Source of the DNA: Alphaproteobacteria bacterium
GTDB taxonomy: Bacteria; Pseudomonadota; Alphaproteobacteria; Micavibrionales; CSBR16-224
DNA length: 8,934 nt
Direction: 5' to 3'
Assembly (NCBI GenBank): GCA_006226225.1
Contig: SBHI01000217.1
Span: forward strand, 1 to 8,934
Every line of letters begins with the position of its first letter. The stretch's first letter is position 1. Positions 1 to 6,393 of this stretch are shown one piece after another. A program made the translations under genes and the position numbers. The notes beneath the pieces are model-generated. The model worked only from the letters and a program-made list of their open reading frames with translations, had not been told where the DNA came from and did not search any database.

Positions 1-179
1 TCCTGCAAGACCGATGCTTCCGTTGCCTTCGGCTGCAAGCCAAGTGAATTTCCGCAGAAATAAAGTGCCTCGCCGCCATGCGGTGCAGGCGGGATGTGGA
101 ACTGGTCACGAAAATCGCGCAGAGAGTCTTCCGCATCCATGCGTTTTGCGAATGCCGCATCTGTCTGATAATCCGTCAT
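1..179 (-). CDS. kynU: Kynureninase, N-terminal part (3' end outside window)
   Basis: This is the first 59 codons of a PLP-dependent kynureninase, which cleaves 3-hydroxykynurenine to 3-hydroxyanthranilate plus alanine (or kynurenine to anthranilate). What is visible is the family's N-terminal region: an acidic stretch leading to DSLRDFRDQFHIP at about residues 18-30, then FCGNSLGLQPK at about 41-51, the signature that opens the fold in bacterial and animal kynureninases. The PLP-binding lysine lies beyond the window. The ATG at 179 overlaps the stop of the upstream cyclase-family gene (ATGA, 176-179), and GAGGTG at 185-190 is a good ribosome binding site 5 nt upstream. The pair is therefore probably translationally coupled. 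Its place at the end of a 3-hydroxyanthranilate cluster argues that 3-hydroxykynurenine is the real substrate. I am sure of the family; only the C-terminal part is unseen. Confidence 0.93.
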   Translation of the reverse strand, partial: MTDYQTDAAFAKRMDAEDSLRDFRDQFHIPPAPHGGEALYFCGNSLGLQPKATEASVLQ

Positions 180-964
180 GTCATCACCTCATAAAGTACG
201 GGACGGCTTGGCGCGGCATCCGCCGCAAAAGCCGCCACTTGTAAATTCAAAAGATATTTGCCGTCTTTGATTACCTCTGGCACATAAATAAGCTCCGTCA
301 CCGTATTTTCCGATGCCATTTCCGGCGAAATCTCGGCCATATTATCAGGCACATTCCAGAACATACGATGATTAGCCAATGCGCCGCCGTCATCCATCCG
401 GTCAATCGAGGGCAGATCAACCAGCAAATGCCGCACCCCCGCCAGCACGATAAAGGCCATGGCCTCGCTCGTAAAATAGGGCGGCATCTCTTTGCCGTCA
501 TAATCGCAGGATTGTTTTTCTGTTCCGTTCGGCAGTGTACGAATAACCAAAGCATCCAGAAAGTCATAGGACGCATCTTTTAGTGCGGTTTCCAGAGACT
601 GTTTTGTAATGACCAGATCATCCTCTTCCGTTTCCGGCGTCACGGTAATCAGTGTCGCTGTCACAAAAGCTTGCGGCAGCCTGTCTGTAATGCATAAAGG
701 ATTTTTGCTGATATGCCCGACACATTCGGTATGGGTGCCGTGCAAATGCGGGGAAAAATGATACATGCCGCAATTACAGCTACCGCCTTTTTCAACAGAG
801 CCGGTAAAGCCCTCCGCCGCATAGGGTGCAACCGAGGCACGCGGCGCTCCAAAGGCCGTCAAGCCCTCCGCATCAAAACGTACGGGAATGGCAATATCCA
901 TGCCTGCCGCCGGATCAATGCGGTAGCTGTCTTTGCCAATTGTAACTGCGAGTTCCATAGCCAT
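176..964 (-). CDS. Cyclase-family metal hydrolase, probable kynurenine formamidase
   Basis: A 262-residue protein of the cyclase/KynB superfamily (PF04199), whose kynurenine formamidases hydrolyse N-formylkynurenine to kynurenine and formate. The metal-site signature is HLHGTHTECVGH at residues 73-84, corresponding to HxGTHxDxPxH. It deviates from classical KynB: Asp is Glu80, Pro is Val82, and the first His sits one residue off the usual register (His73 or His75). The C-terminal half has LLVDLPSIDR, an NH..FW segment and DAAPSRP near the end, in keeping with a distinct cyclase subfamily rather than KynB proper. It lies 31 nt after the ACMS decarboxylase gene and overlaps kynU by 4 nt, which is the main reason for assigning formamidase activity. 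The first in-frame ATG (964) is used. The nearest purine-rich site, GAAGGA, is about 14 nt away, so the start is a little uncertain (Met3 is the alternative). Confidence 0.8.
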   Translation of the reverse strand: MAMELAVTIGKDSYRIDPAAGMDIAIPVRFDAEGLTAFGAPRASVAPYAAEGFTGSVEKGGSCNCGMYHFSPHLHGTHTECVGHISKNPLCITDRLPQAFVTATLITVTPETEEDDLVITKQSLETALKDASYDFLDALVIRTLPNGTEKQSCDYDGKEMPPYFTSEAMAFIVLAGVRHLLVDLPSIDRMDDGGALANHRMFWNVPDNMAEISPEMASENTVTELIYVPEVIKDGKYLLNLQVAAFAADAAPSRPVLYEVMT

Positions 965-995
965 GTTGTAGAAGATTTTCCTTCATTCATCAATC

Positions 996-2216
996 TTATT
1001 CAAAACCCAGCCATTCCTTTGCCGTCCCCGATAAAATACGTGCACGCTGTGCTTCCGTCAGGCGCGGCAGATTGCGCAAATTGCCATCCCTGTCTTTGGC
1101 GTCAATCCATGCAAAATTTTTCCATGCCTGTTCCAAATCCGCATCCGGCGCAGGCAGATGTTCGACCATATGCCCGGGGTAAAGTCCTTTTACCGCATCA
1201 TAAGGGCAGTCATTTCCCAGCTGGTCTTTTTTCGTGACAGTATCAAAGGGCTCCATCTCTCCCAACGGATAAGGGTAATCGGAACCGGCGGCAATCCGCC
1301 CTGCCCCCATCGTATCCAGCAGCATCCCGAAGGCAAACGGGCTATGCACAAGGCTGTCGGTATAAACGCCGCAATCGCGCAAGGTCTGATACGGGTCTTT
1401 TTTTGAATCTTCCGCGAACAGATCGGAACGGCAATAAGCGCCATGCTCCAGACGCCCCAGCAAAGCCGGAAAAGCACCGCCGCCATGTGCGTATAATACA
1501 CGCAGATGCGGCAGACGCTCATGTACGCCGCCGCGCCGCATCGCATCAAAAGCCAGCGCGGTTTCCGTGGTCATGCCGATGAGCCACGGACGCCAACCGT
1601 TTTTCGCATTCATGCGTTTTTTTAATGTCTCTTCCTGCGGCTCCATAAAACCTCCCCAGGGATGAACAAAGATCGCCATGCCCATTTCCGCTGCCGCTTC
1701 AAAAACCGGGAAGAATAGCGGGTCATCCAGATCGCGGCCACCGATATTGGAATTGATTTCAATGCCGTGCATGCCCAGATCATCTTTCAAACGGCGCAGC
1801 TCACGCAATGCCGCATCAGGGTGCAGCATCGGCAGTGCCCCGAGTGCCGTAAAACGATCCGAAAATTTTGCGACTGTTGCGGCATTATCATCATTGAGGA
1901 TCTTGCAGATTTCCGCCGCATCATTTTCGTTATCGACATAGTCAGGGATCATCATCGGCGTCGGCGACAACACCTGCATCGTCACACCATGCGCATCACA
2001 CTCTTTCAAACGTGCCGCGCCGTCATAGGCATTTTCTTCAATCACCCGCAAAACCTCGCCGCGGCTGTTGACCATTTCGGCACAGCAGGGTTTTGACGTA
2101 TGGGCACGGATACGTACAAAATCCGCATAAGACGTAAACCGCGCCAGCGATTCATAAGTCGTGGGTGACAGTGTCGTATGCGTATGAACATCCCATTTTT
2201 CCATTTTTTGCATCAT
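996..2216 (-). CDS. nbaD: 2-amino-3-carboxymuconate-6-semialdehyde decarboxylase (ACMSD), with extended C-terminal region
   Basis: An amidohydrolase-superfamily zinc enzyme that decarboxylates ACMS to 2-aminomuconate 6-semialdehyde, diverting flux from quinolinate/NAD to catabolism. Visible ACMSD hallmarks are the metal ligands HTH (His11, His13), His185 in VHPWGG, catalytic His244 in YAHGGGAFP, and Asp313 in GSDYPYPLGE. Arg52 in NSRGE and Trp211 in WRPWLIGM match substrate-pocket positions of the Pseudomonas enzyme. At 406 residues it is longer than the usual ~335. Between PLGE (317-320) and RILSG near the C-terminus there are about 72 residues where the Pseudomonas protein, as I recall it, has about 18, including PGHMVEHLP and a DAKDRDG loop. 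The start at 2216 lies 6 nt after the dioxygenase stop without a clear ribosome binding site, so coupling is likely; Met2 or Met5 are possible starts. Its neighbours supply its substrate and consume its product. Confidence 0.92.
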   Translation of the reverse strand: MMQKMEKWDVHTHTTLSPTTYESLARFTSYADFVRIRAHTSKPCCAEMVNSRGEVLRVIEENAYDGAARLKECDAHGVTMQVLSPTPMMIPDYVDNENDAAEICKILNDDNAATVAKFSDRFTALGALPMLHPDAALRELRRLKDDLGMHGIEINSNIGGRDLDDPLFFPVFEAAAEMGMAIFVHPWGGFMEPQEETLKKRMNAKNGWRPWLIGMTTETALAFDAMRRGGVHERLPHLRVLYAHGGGAFPALLGRLEHGAYCRSDLFAEDSKKDPYQTLRDCGVYTDSLVHSPFAFGMLLDTMGAGRIAAGSDYPYPLGEMEPFDTVTKKDQLGNDCPYDAVKGLYPGHMVEHLPAPDADLEQAWKNFAWIDAKDRDGNLRNLPRLTEAQRARILSGTAKEWLGFE

Positions 2217-2222
2217 GCTTTT

Positions 2223-2750
2223 TTATGCGGATTTTTTACGGTTTTCCGGCAGCGGCATCACATAACCGCAAGCATCACAAGTGCGGTGGGGTTCACTGTT
2301 CCAGAAACGGTCAAACACGGCTGGCAAATCCTTCACAATACTTTTCAGCGGAATATATTCCTCATAAAGCTTGTGATGGCATTTATCACAATACCAGACA
2401 AATCCGTCCAGTTCTTCTTTGGTGCGCTTACGTTCAATCACCAGACCGACGGTATTTTCAAAACGCTGCGGCGAATGATGCACGCGCGGCGGCAGCAGAA
2501 AAATCTCGCCTTCTTTAATTTTAATATCTTTCGGTTTACCGTCTTCGATAATGCGCAGCACCATATCGCCTTCGATCTGGTAGAAAAATTCTTCGCCGCA
2601 ATCATCATGATAATCCTTGCGCGTATTCGGGCCGCCAACGACCATGATGATAAATTCACTATCCTGATAGACAACCTGATTACAAACAGGTGGTTTTAAT
2701 TTATCGCGGTTATCGTCAATCCATTGTTTGAAATTAATCGGTGGCAACAT
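2223..2750 (-). CDS. nbaC: 3-hydroxyanthranilate 3,4-dioxygenase
   Basis: A cupin-fold extradiol dioxygenase that opens the ring of 3-hydroxyanthranilate with O2 to give ACMS. All catalytic residues known from the Cupriavidus enzyme are seen at matching spacing. The Fe(II) ligands are His48, Glu54 and His92, and the substrate-binding residues are Arg44, Arg96 and Glu106. The C-terminal rubredoxin-like iron site of bacterial forms is intact, with CDKC at 121-124 and CDAC at 158-161. The length of 175 residues is normal for the short bacterial type; mammalian enzymes are longer and two-domained. AAGGAG lies 7 nt before the ATG at 2750 and supports this start. The upstream RidA gene ends 13 nt away and the ACMSD gene begins 6 nt downstream, so substrate conversion and removal of the unstable product are genetically adjacent. 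The family and function are clear. Confidence 0.96.
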   Translation of the reverse strand: MLPPINFKQWIDDNRDKLKPPVCNQVVYQDSEFIIMVVGGPNTRKDYHDDCGEEFFYQIEGDMVLRIIEDGKPKDIKIKEGEIFLLPPRVHHSPQRFENTVGLVIERKRTKEELDGFVWYCDKCHHKLYEEYIPLKSIVKDLPAVFDRFWNSEPHRTCDACGYVMPLPENRKKSA

Positions 2751-2763
2751 CTCATTTCTCCTT

Positions 2764-3183
2764 TTAGTCTTTCAAGGCCGCAAGGCATTTCAGCTCGATC
2801 GCAATCGGTGTCGGCAATGCCGTAACCTCAACCGTTGTGCGGCAAGGCGGGTTTTCGGAAAAATATTCCGCCCAGATTTTGTTATAGATCGGAAAATCCT
2901 GCTTCATATTGGTCAGGTAAACCGTCACATCGACCAGATCAGTCCATGATGCGCCGGAGGATTCCAGAATATTTTTCACATTTTCAAACACGCTGTGGCA
3001 TTGTGCGGCGATATCGTAATCCGTGATATTTCCGTCCGCATCCAGCGTCACACCGGGGATTTCTTTTGTGCCTTTTTTGCGCGGCCCAACGCCGGATAAA
3101 AACAAAAGATTACCGACACGACGTGAATGCGGATACAGCCCGACGGGTTCAGGCGCTTTTTCGGAATTGTGGGCAATACTCAT
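2764..3183 (-). CDS. nbaF: RidA-family protein, probable 2-aminomuconate deaminase
   Basis: A 139-residue RidA/YjgF/UK114 protein. Family members hydrolyse enamines/imines, and the NbaF/AmnD branch removes the amino group of 2-aminomuconate to give the 2-oxo acid (4-oxalocrotonate) plus ammonia. Seen in the sequence are LFLSGVGPR at about 27-35, the QCHSVFENVKNIL helix at 61-73, and the terminal CRTTVEV..LP motif. Arg115 is the conserved carboxylate-binding arginine and Glu130 is in the place of the conserved glutamate. The N-terminus, with PVGLYPHSRRVGN, resembles annotated 2-aminomuconate deaminases more than general RidA housekeeping proteins, and the location between the dehydrogenase and dioxygenase genes supports the specific role. 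The start is set by AAGGAG directly after the upstream stop. A general imine-detoxifying RidA is the alternative. Confidence 0.88.
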   Translation of the reverse strand: MSIAHNSEKAPEPVGLYPHSRRVGNLLFLSGVGPRKKGTKEIPGVTLDADGNITDYDIAAQCHSVFENVKNILESSGASWTDLVDVTVYLTNMKQDFPIYNKIWAEYFSENPPCRTTVEVTALPTPIAIELKCLAALKD

Positions 3184-3195
3184 TTTCTCTCTCCT

Positions 3196-4647
3196 TTATT
3201 TCGGACGTGTCACGGTTTTTTCCTCGGTAAAAAACTGCATGGCGCGGTGTTTGCCTTCGCGCCCGATGCCTGATTTTTTCATACCGCCGAAGGGCGTATT
3301 CAAATCACGTAAATTCCAGCAATTGATCCAGACGATACCGCTGTCAATTCCCGCCGCCATGCGTGCCGCTTTCTCTTTATCCTCTGTCCAGACGGAGGAG
3401 GCCAACCCGTATTCGGTACCGTTAGCAATCGATAGCGCTTCTTCTTCCGTTTTAAAGGGCATCAGCGTGACAACAGGGCCAAAGATTTCCTCCTTATTCG
3501 TGCGACAGTTTTGCGGCAGATTTTCAATCACTGTCGGCGCGATGAAAAAGCCGTTTTCGCAGCGTCCTTCAACCTGTACAGGCACACCGCCTGTCAGAAT
3601 TTCTCCACCCTCTTCTTTTGCCAACGCAATACAGGACAGCACTTTCTGCATATGATCTTTTGAGACGGTCGCGCCATGCTGTGTGTCATCATCCATCGGA
3701 TCGCCGATTTTAATGTCGGCCGTTTTTTCCAAAAACGCCATTTTAAATTTCTCAAAGATGCTTTCTTCGATCAACAGCCGCGACCCGCAAAGACAGACTT
3801 GTCCCTGATTGGCGAATGCCGCCGTTTTTGCACCTTCAACCGCCTTGTCAAAATCAGCATCGGCAAAAATAATGGTCGGGTTTTTACCGCCCAGCTCCAG
3901 TGAAATTTTTTTCAAATTTTCCGCCGCTCCGGCATAGATCGCCTTGCCCGTCACCGTGCCGCCGGTAAAGGAAATCGCGGAGATATCCGGGTGCGCCGTA
4001 ATCGCCGCACCGATTTCCGCGCCGCGCCCGTGCAGCACATTAAAGACACCGGGCGGAAAGCCCGCTTCGTTAATCAGGGATGATAACAGAAACGCGCTGG
4101 CAGGCGTCACTTCACTCGGTTTGGCAATCAGACAATTCCCTGCCGCCAGCGCAGGAGCGGCTTTCCATGTAAAAAGCAGCAGCGGCAAATTCCACGGGCT
4201 GATTGTGGCGACTACGCCATGCGGCTGCCGCAACGTATAACTTTCTGACACATCATTTTCAAAACATTCGCCGGAAAATTCCAGCGCCGCATCAGCAAAG
4301 GCGCGCAGATTGGCGATGCCGCGCGGAATATCCACTGCCCGCGCCAGCGAAACAGGCTTACCGTTATCCATGCTTTCAGCACGGACAAATTCCTCACAAT
4401 GCATTTCGATAAGCGCGGCCAGTTTTTTTAGACAGGCAGCACGTTTTTCCGCCCCCGCATCACGCCATGCCGGAAAGGCTTTTTGCGCCACCGTCACAGC
4501 CGTTTCCAAATCCTCTTTCGATGATGCCGCAATCTGTCCATAGACCTGCCCTGTCGCAGGGTCAACATTTTCCAGCCATGCACCGCTTTGCGGCTGCCGC
4601 ATTTCACCGCCGATAAAATTCAGGATTTTTTCCGTGGACGGCAGCAT
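3196..4647 (-). CDS. nbaE: 2-aminomuconate 6-semialdehyde dehydrogenase (ALDH superfamily)
   Basis: A 483-residue NAD(P)+-dependent aldehyde dehydrogenase that oxidises 2-aminomuconate semialdehyde to 2-aminomuconate, in competition with its spontaneous cyclisation to picolinate. Catalytic features visible are Asn153 in PWNLP, the general base Glu251 in LELGGKNP, the nucleophile Cys285 in NQGQVCLC, and FTGG at 227-230 in the cofactor region. Arg115 in NLRAF and Arg447 in NLRDLNTPFGG fall where the Pseudomonas AMSDH uses two arginines to hold the substrate's carboxylates, as does the LRDL signature shared with hydroxymuconate semialdehyde dehydrogenases. The length is normal for the superfamily. 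GAGGA sits upstream of the ATG at 4647, and the gaps to the neighbouring genes are 11 and 12 nt. A related role on 2-hydroxymuconate semialdehyde would be possible on sequence alone, but context with ACMSD and RidA favours AMSDH. Confidence 0.9.
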   Translation of the reverse strand: MLPSTEKILNFIGGEMRQPQSGAWLENVDPATGQVYGQIAASSKEDLETAVTVAQKAFPAWRDAGAEKRAACLKKLAALIEMHCEEFVRAESMDNGKPVSLARAVDIPRGIANLRAFADAALEFSGECFENDVSESYTLRQPHGVVATISPWNLPLLLFTWKAAPALAAGNCLIAKPSEVTPASAFLLSSLINEAGFPPGVFNVLHGRGAEIGAAITAHPDISAISFTGGTVTGKAIYAGAAENLKKISLELGGKNPTIIFADADFDKAVEGAKTAAFANQGQVCLCGSRLLIEESIFEKFKMAFLEKTADIKIGDPMDDDTQHGATVSKDHMQKVLSCIALAKEEGGEILTGGVPVQVEGRCENGFFIAPTVIENLPQNCRTNKEEIFGPVVTLMPFKTEEEALSIANGTEYGLASSVWTEDKEKAARMAAGIDSGIVWINCWNLRDLNTPFGGMKKSGIGREGKHRAMQFFTEEKTVTRPK

Positions 4648-4658
4648 TGCTTTTCCTC

Positions 4659-5444
4659 TTACAAACAGCTTGTGCGCCCGCCATCGACAGGCAGATTAAT
4701 TCCGTTGATATAGGCCGCTGCGGGGCTGGCCAGAAAGGCAACTGCTGCGCCAAGCTCTTCGGGCATGCCGAAACGCCCTGCGGGAATGCCCGCCTTTTCC
4801 ACCGCGATAATCTCGTCCAATGTTTTGCCAAGCTTTGCCGCCTTGCCTTCAAGAATGTCCTGCAAACGGTCGGTATCCGTCGCGCCGGGAAGAACATTAT
4901 TAACGGTAATGCCCCATCCCGCCAGTTCACCCGCCAGCGTTTTCGCCCAGTTTGCCACTGCACCGCGTACAGTATTTGATACCCCGAGCCCCTTCAAAGG
5001 CTGTTTGACAGAGGTGGAAATAATATTGATGATGCGTCCGTAATTGTCGGATTTCATCCCCGGCAGCAACGCCTGCATCATGACATGCCCGCCCAGCAGA
5101 TGCTGGGAAAAAGCGGCGGCAAAATCCTTTACATCGGCAAGATGCGCAGGGCCGGCAGGAGGCCCGCCGGAATTATTGACCAGAATATGAAAGGCGCCAT
5201 GCGTCTCCAAATGGGCATCTATCGTTGTTTTCAAACCTTCCAAATCATGGAAATCGGCCGTCAGCGCCAAATGTGTCTGCCCGCCGGATGTATCCAGTGA
5301 CGCCCGCACATCCTCCAGCGGTGCGGCACTGCGTGCCAGAACCGTAACCGCAGCTCCGCGCTGTGCCAGCGCAACGGCGGAAGCGCGTCCGATGCCTTTA
5401 CTCGCACCACAGACCATCGCTTTTTTTCCCGTTAAATCCTGCAT
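4659..5444 (-). CDS. SDR-fold protein lacking the canonical catalytic residues
   Basis: A 261-residue short-chain dehydrogenase/reductase-fold protein with a Rossmann glycine motif CGASKGIG at 12-19, NNSGGP at 90-95 (in place of NNAG), and a normal C-terminal PVDGG. The active site departs from the classical Asn-Ser-Tyr-Lys tetrad. The Asn position is His115, Ser143 is kept, and where YxxxK should lie (13 residues after the serine) the sequence reads SNTVR at 156-160, giving Ser156 and Arg160. I recognise this pattern (STSVKQP...SNxVR..V..WAKTLA) as an atypical SDR subgroup resembling 3-oxoacyl-ACP reductases but lacking the tetrad. Its reaction is unknown, and an annotation as an ordinary ketoreductase would be unsafe. 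It starts 2 nt after the aldo/keto reductase stop and is followed after 11 nt by the semialdehyde dehydrogenase, so a role in this catabolic route is likely but undefined. Confidence 0.85.
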   Translation of the reverse strand: MQDLTGKKAMVCGASKGIGRASAVALAQRGAAVTVLARSAAPLEDVRASLDTSGGQTHLALTADFHDLEGLKTTIDAHLETHGAFHILVNNSGGPPAGPAHLADVKDFAAAFSQHLLGGHVMMQALLPGMKSDNYGRIINIISTSVKQPLKGLGVSNTVRGAVANWAKTLAGELAGWGITVNNVLPGATDTDRLQDILEGKAAKLGKTLDEIIAVEKAGIPAGRFGMPEELGAAVAFLASPAAAYINGINLPVDGGRTSCL

Positions 5445-5446
5445 CC

Positions 5447-6286
5447 TTACATCTGCCTTTCTTGCTGTTGCGCGATATTTTCCATCAGCGCAATCTCGTC
5501 TTTTGTCAGTTCGAAATCAAAAATATCCAGATCTTCACGCATATGCGTCTCATCCGTCGTGCCGGTCAGCGGCATCATGCCGGTATCCACCGCAAAGCGG
5601 AAAACGATCTGCTCCAAGGTTTTCCCCTTTTCCTTTGCCAAAGCAGCAACGGACGGATTTTGTAATTCTCGCGCATTTGCCGTCAACAGAGAAAAGCTCT
5701 GGTAATAAATACCGTTTGCCGTACAAAAATCGCGGATATCCTTATCCCACAGCGTTGACGCAAAACAACGGTTCTGCACAAATTCCGGTTTGATATGCGC
5801 GTTTCGGTACAGCAGTTTTAATTGCCCCAGATTCACATTGGAAACGCCCAGCATCCGCACAGCACCGCTGCTGACCAGCGCTTCCATTGCCGCCCAGACT
5901 TCCATATCCGCTCCCGTCAGACCGTTGCCCGTATTGGGGCCATGCAATATATAAGAATCGATATAGTCAACGCCCAGATGTTCCAGAGAAGAGTGGCAGG
6001 ATTGCCGCACCTGCTGTGCGAAAAACGCATTCACATCATAAGGCAGGCGGTGATCCTGTCCCGCCGCATAGGTGAATTTTGTTTGCAGAAACAAATCGGC
6101 ACGCGGCACACGGCCTGTTTGCAGAAAACGCGCCAGCGCATTACCGACACCTTCCTCATAATAATGTTTGCGCTGATTAGCCGTGTCAATTGCTGTAAAT
6201 CCTGTTTCAAGCGCCTTTAACACTAGCGCTTCCGTCCGGTCTTCCTTCCATGCCGTGCCATAGATGATGCTTGGAATTCTCGCCAT
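5447..6286 (-). CDS. Aldo/keto reductase, intact catalytic tetrad, substrate unknown
   Basis: A 279-residue NADPH-type aldo/keto reductase with a TIM-barrel fold. The catalytic tetrad is complete: Asp34 in AIDTA, Tyr42 in HYYEEGVG, Lys70 in LQTKF and His115 in YILHGP. GVSN at about 145-148 and YQSFSLLTAN are typical of an AKR subfamily often annotated only as 'aldo/keto reductase'. No step of the standard kynurenine route needs such an enzyme. As the first gene of the cluster it might reduce a muconate semialdehyde or an unsaturated oxo acid, or protect against reactive aldehydes leaking from the pathway; these are inferences. The start is firm: AAGGAG lies 7 nt before the ATG at 6286. The stop is 2 nt before the SDR-fold gene, whose ribosome binding site lies in the last codons of this gene. 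Confidence 0.9.
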   Translation of the reverse strand: MARIPSIIYGTAWKEDRTEALVLKALETGFTAIDTANQRKHYYEEGVGNALARFLQTGRVPRADLFLQTKFTYAAGQDHRLPYDVNAFFAQQVRQSCHSSLEHLGVDYIDSYILHGPNTGNGLTGADMEVWAAMEALVSSGAVRMLGVSNVNLGQLKLLYRNAHIKPEFVQNRCFASTLWDKDIRDFCTANGIYYQSFSLLTANARELQNPSVAALAKEKGKTLEQIVFRFAVDTGMMPLTGTTDETHMREDLDIFDFELTKDEIALMENIAQQQERQM

Positions 6287-6393
6287 ATCAGCTCTCCTTG
6301 AAACTTTGCCAAAAGCCTATATCTATCGGTAAAAAAGCGCAAGTGCGCGTTTTTCTCTCCCGCTGCCGCCGTAAAAATGTTATTGAATAAGAC
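6287..6393. promoter_or_regulatory. Divergent intergenic region for the kynurenine cluster and the EamA transporter
   Basis: This 107-nt stretch separates the two transcription directions and should carry the leftward promoter of the eight-gene cluster. On the minus strand a weak candidate is TTGCGC, a 15-nt spacer, then TATAGG; the spacer is shorter than ideal. In the rightward direction TTGAAA at 6298-6303 followed by TATCTA at 6320-6325 (16-nt spacer) is a poor match. The AAGGAG of the aldo/keto reductase lies at its left edge. No regulator gene is present in the window. Confidence 0.45.
6331..6354. repeat. Inverted repeat GCGC-AAGT-GCGC flanked by A and T runs
   Basis: Six A residues, GCGC, the loop AAGT, GCGC, one G, then five T residues. 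The arms pair as four G/C pairs extended by A-T pairs with a single unpaired G. It overlaps the weak leftward -35 candidate, so it may be an operator. Read as RNA in either direction it also resembles a small hairpin followed by a U run, so attenuation or a weak bidirectional terminator is an alternative. No binding protein can be named. Confidence 0.4.

Noticed and set aside
713..1237. A 174-codon plus-strand open frame across the formamidase/ACMSD junction.
   Set aside because: It is antisense to conserved coding sequence on both sides of the junction and resembles no family; it is explained by codon bias in the genes beneath it.
3023..3655. A 210-codon open frame on the plus strand opposite the dehydrogenase and RidA genes.
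   Set aside because: It lies antisense to two well-supported genes, spans their junction, has a composition typical of a reverse-frame shadow, and shows no recognisable domain or ribosome binding site.
4965..5019. A possible frameshift or sequencing error explaining the missing YxxxK in the SDR-fold protein.
   Set aside because: The frame is continuous, flanking motifs (ISTSVKQP before, NWAKTLAGEL after) are intact and in register, and the SNxVR pattern matches a known atypical subgroup.
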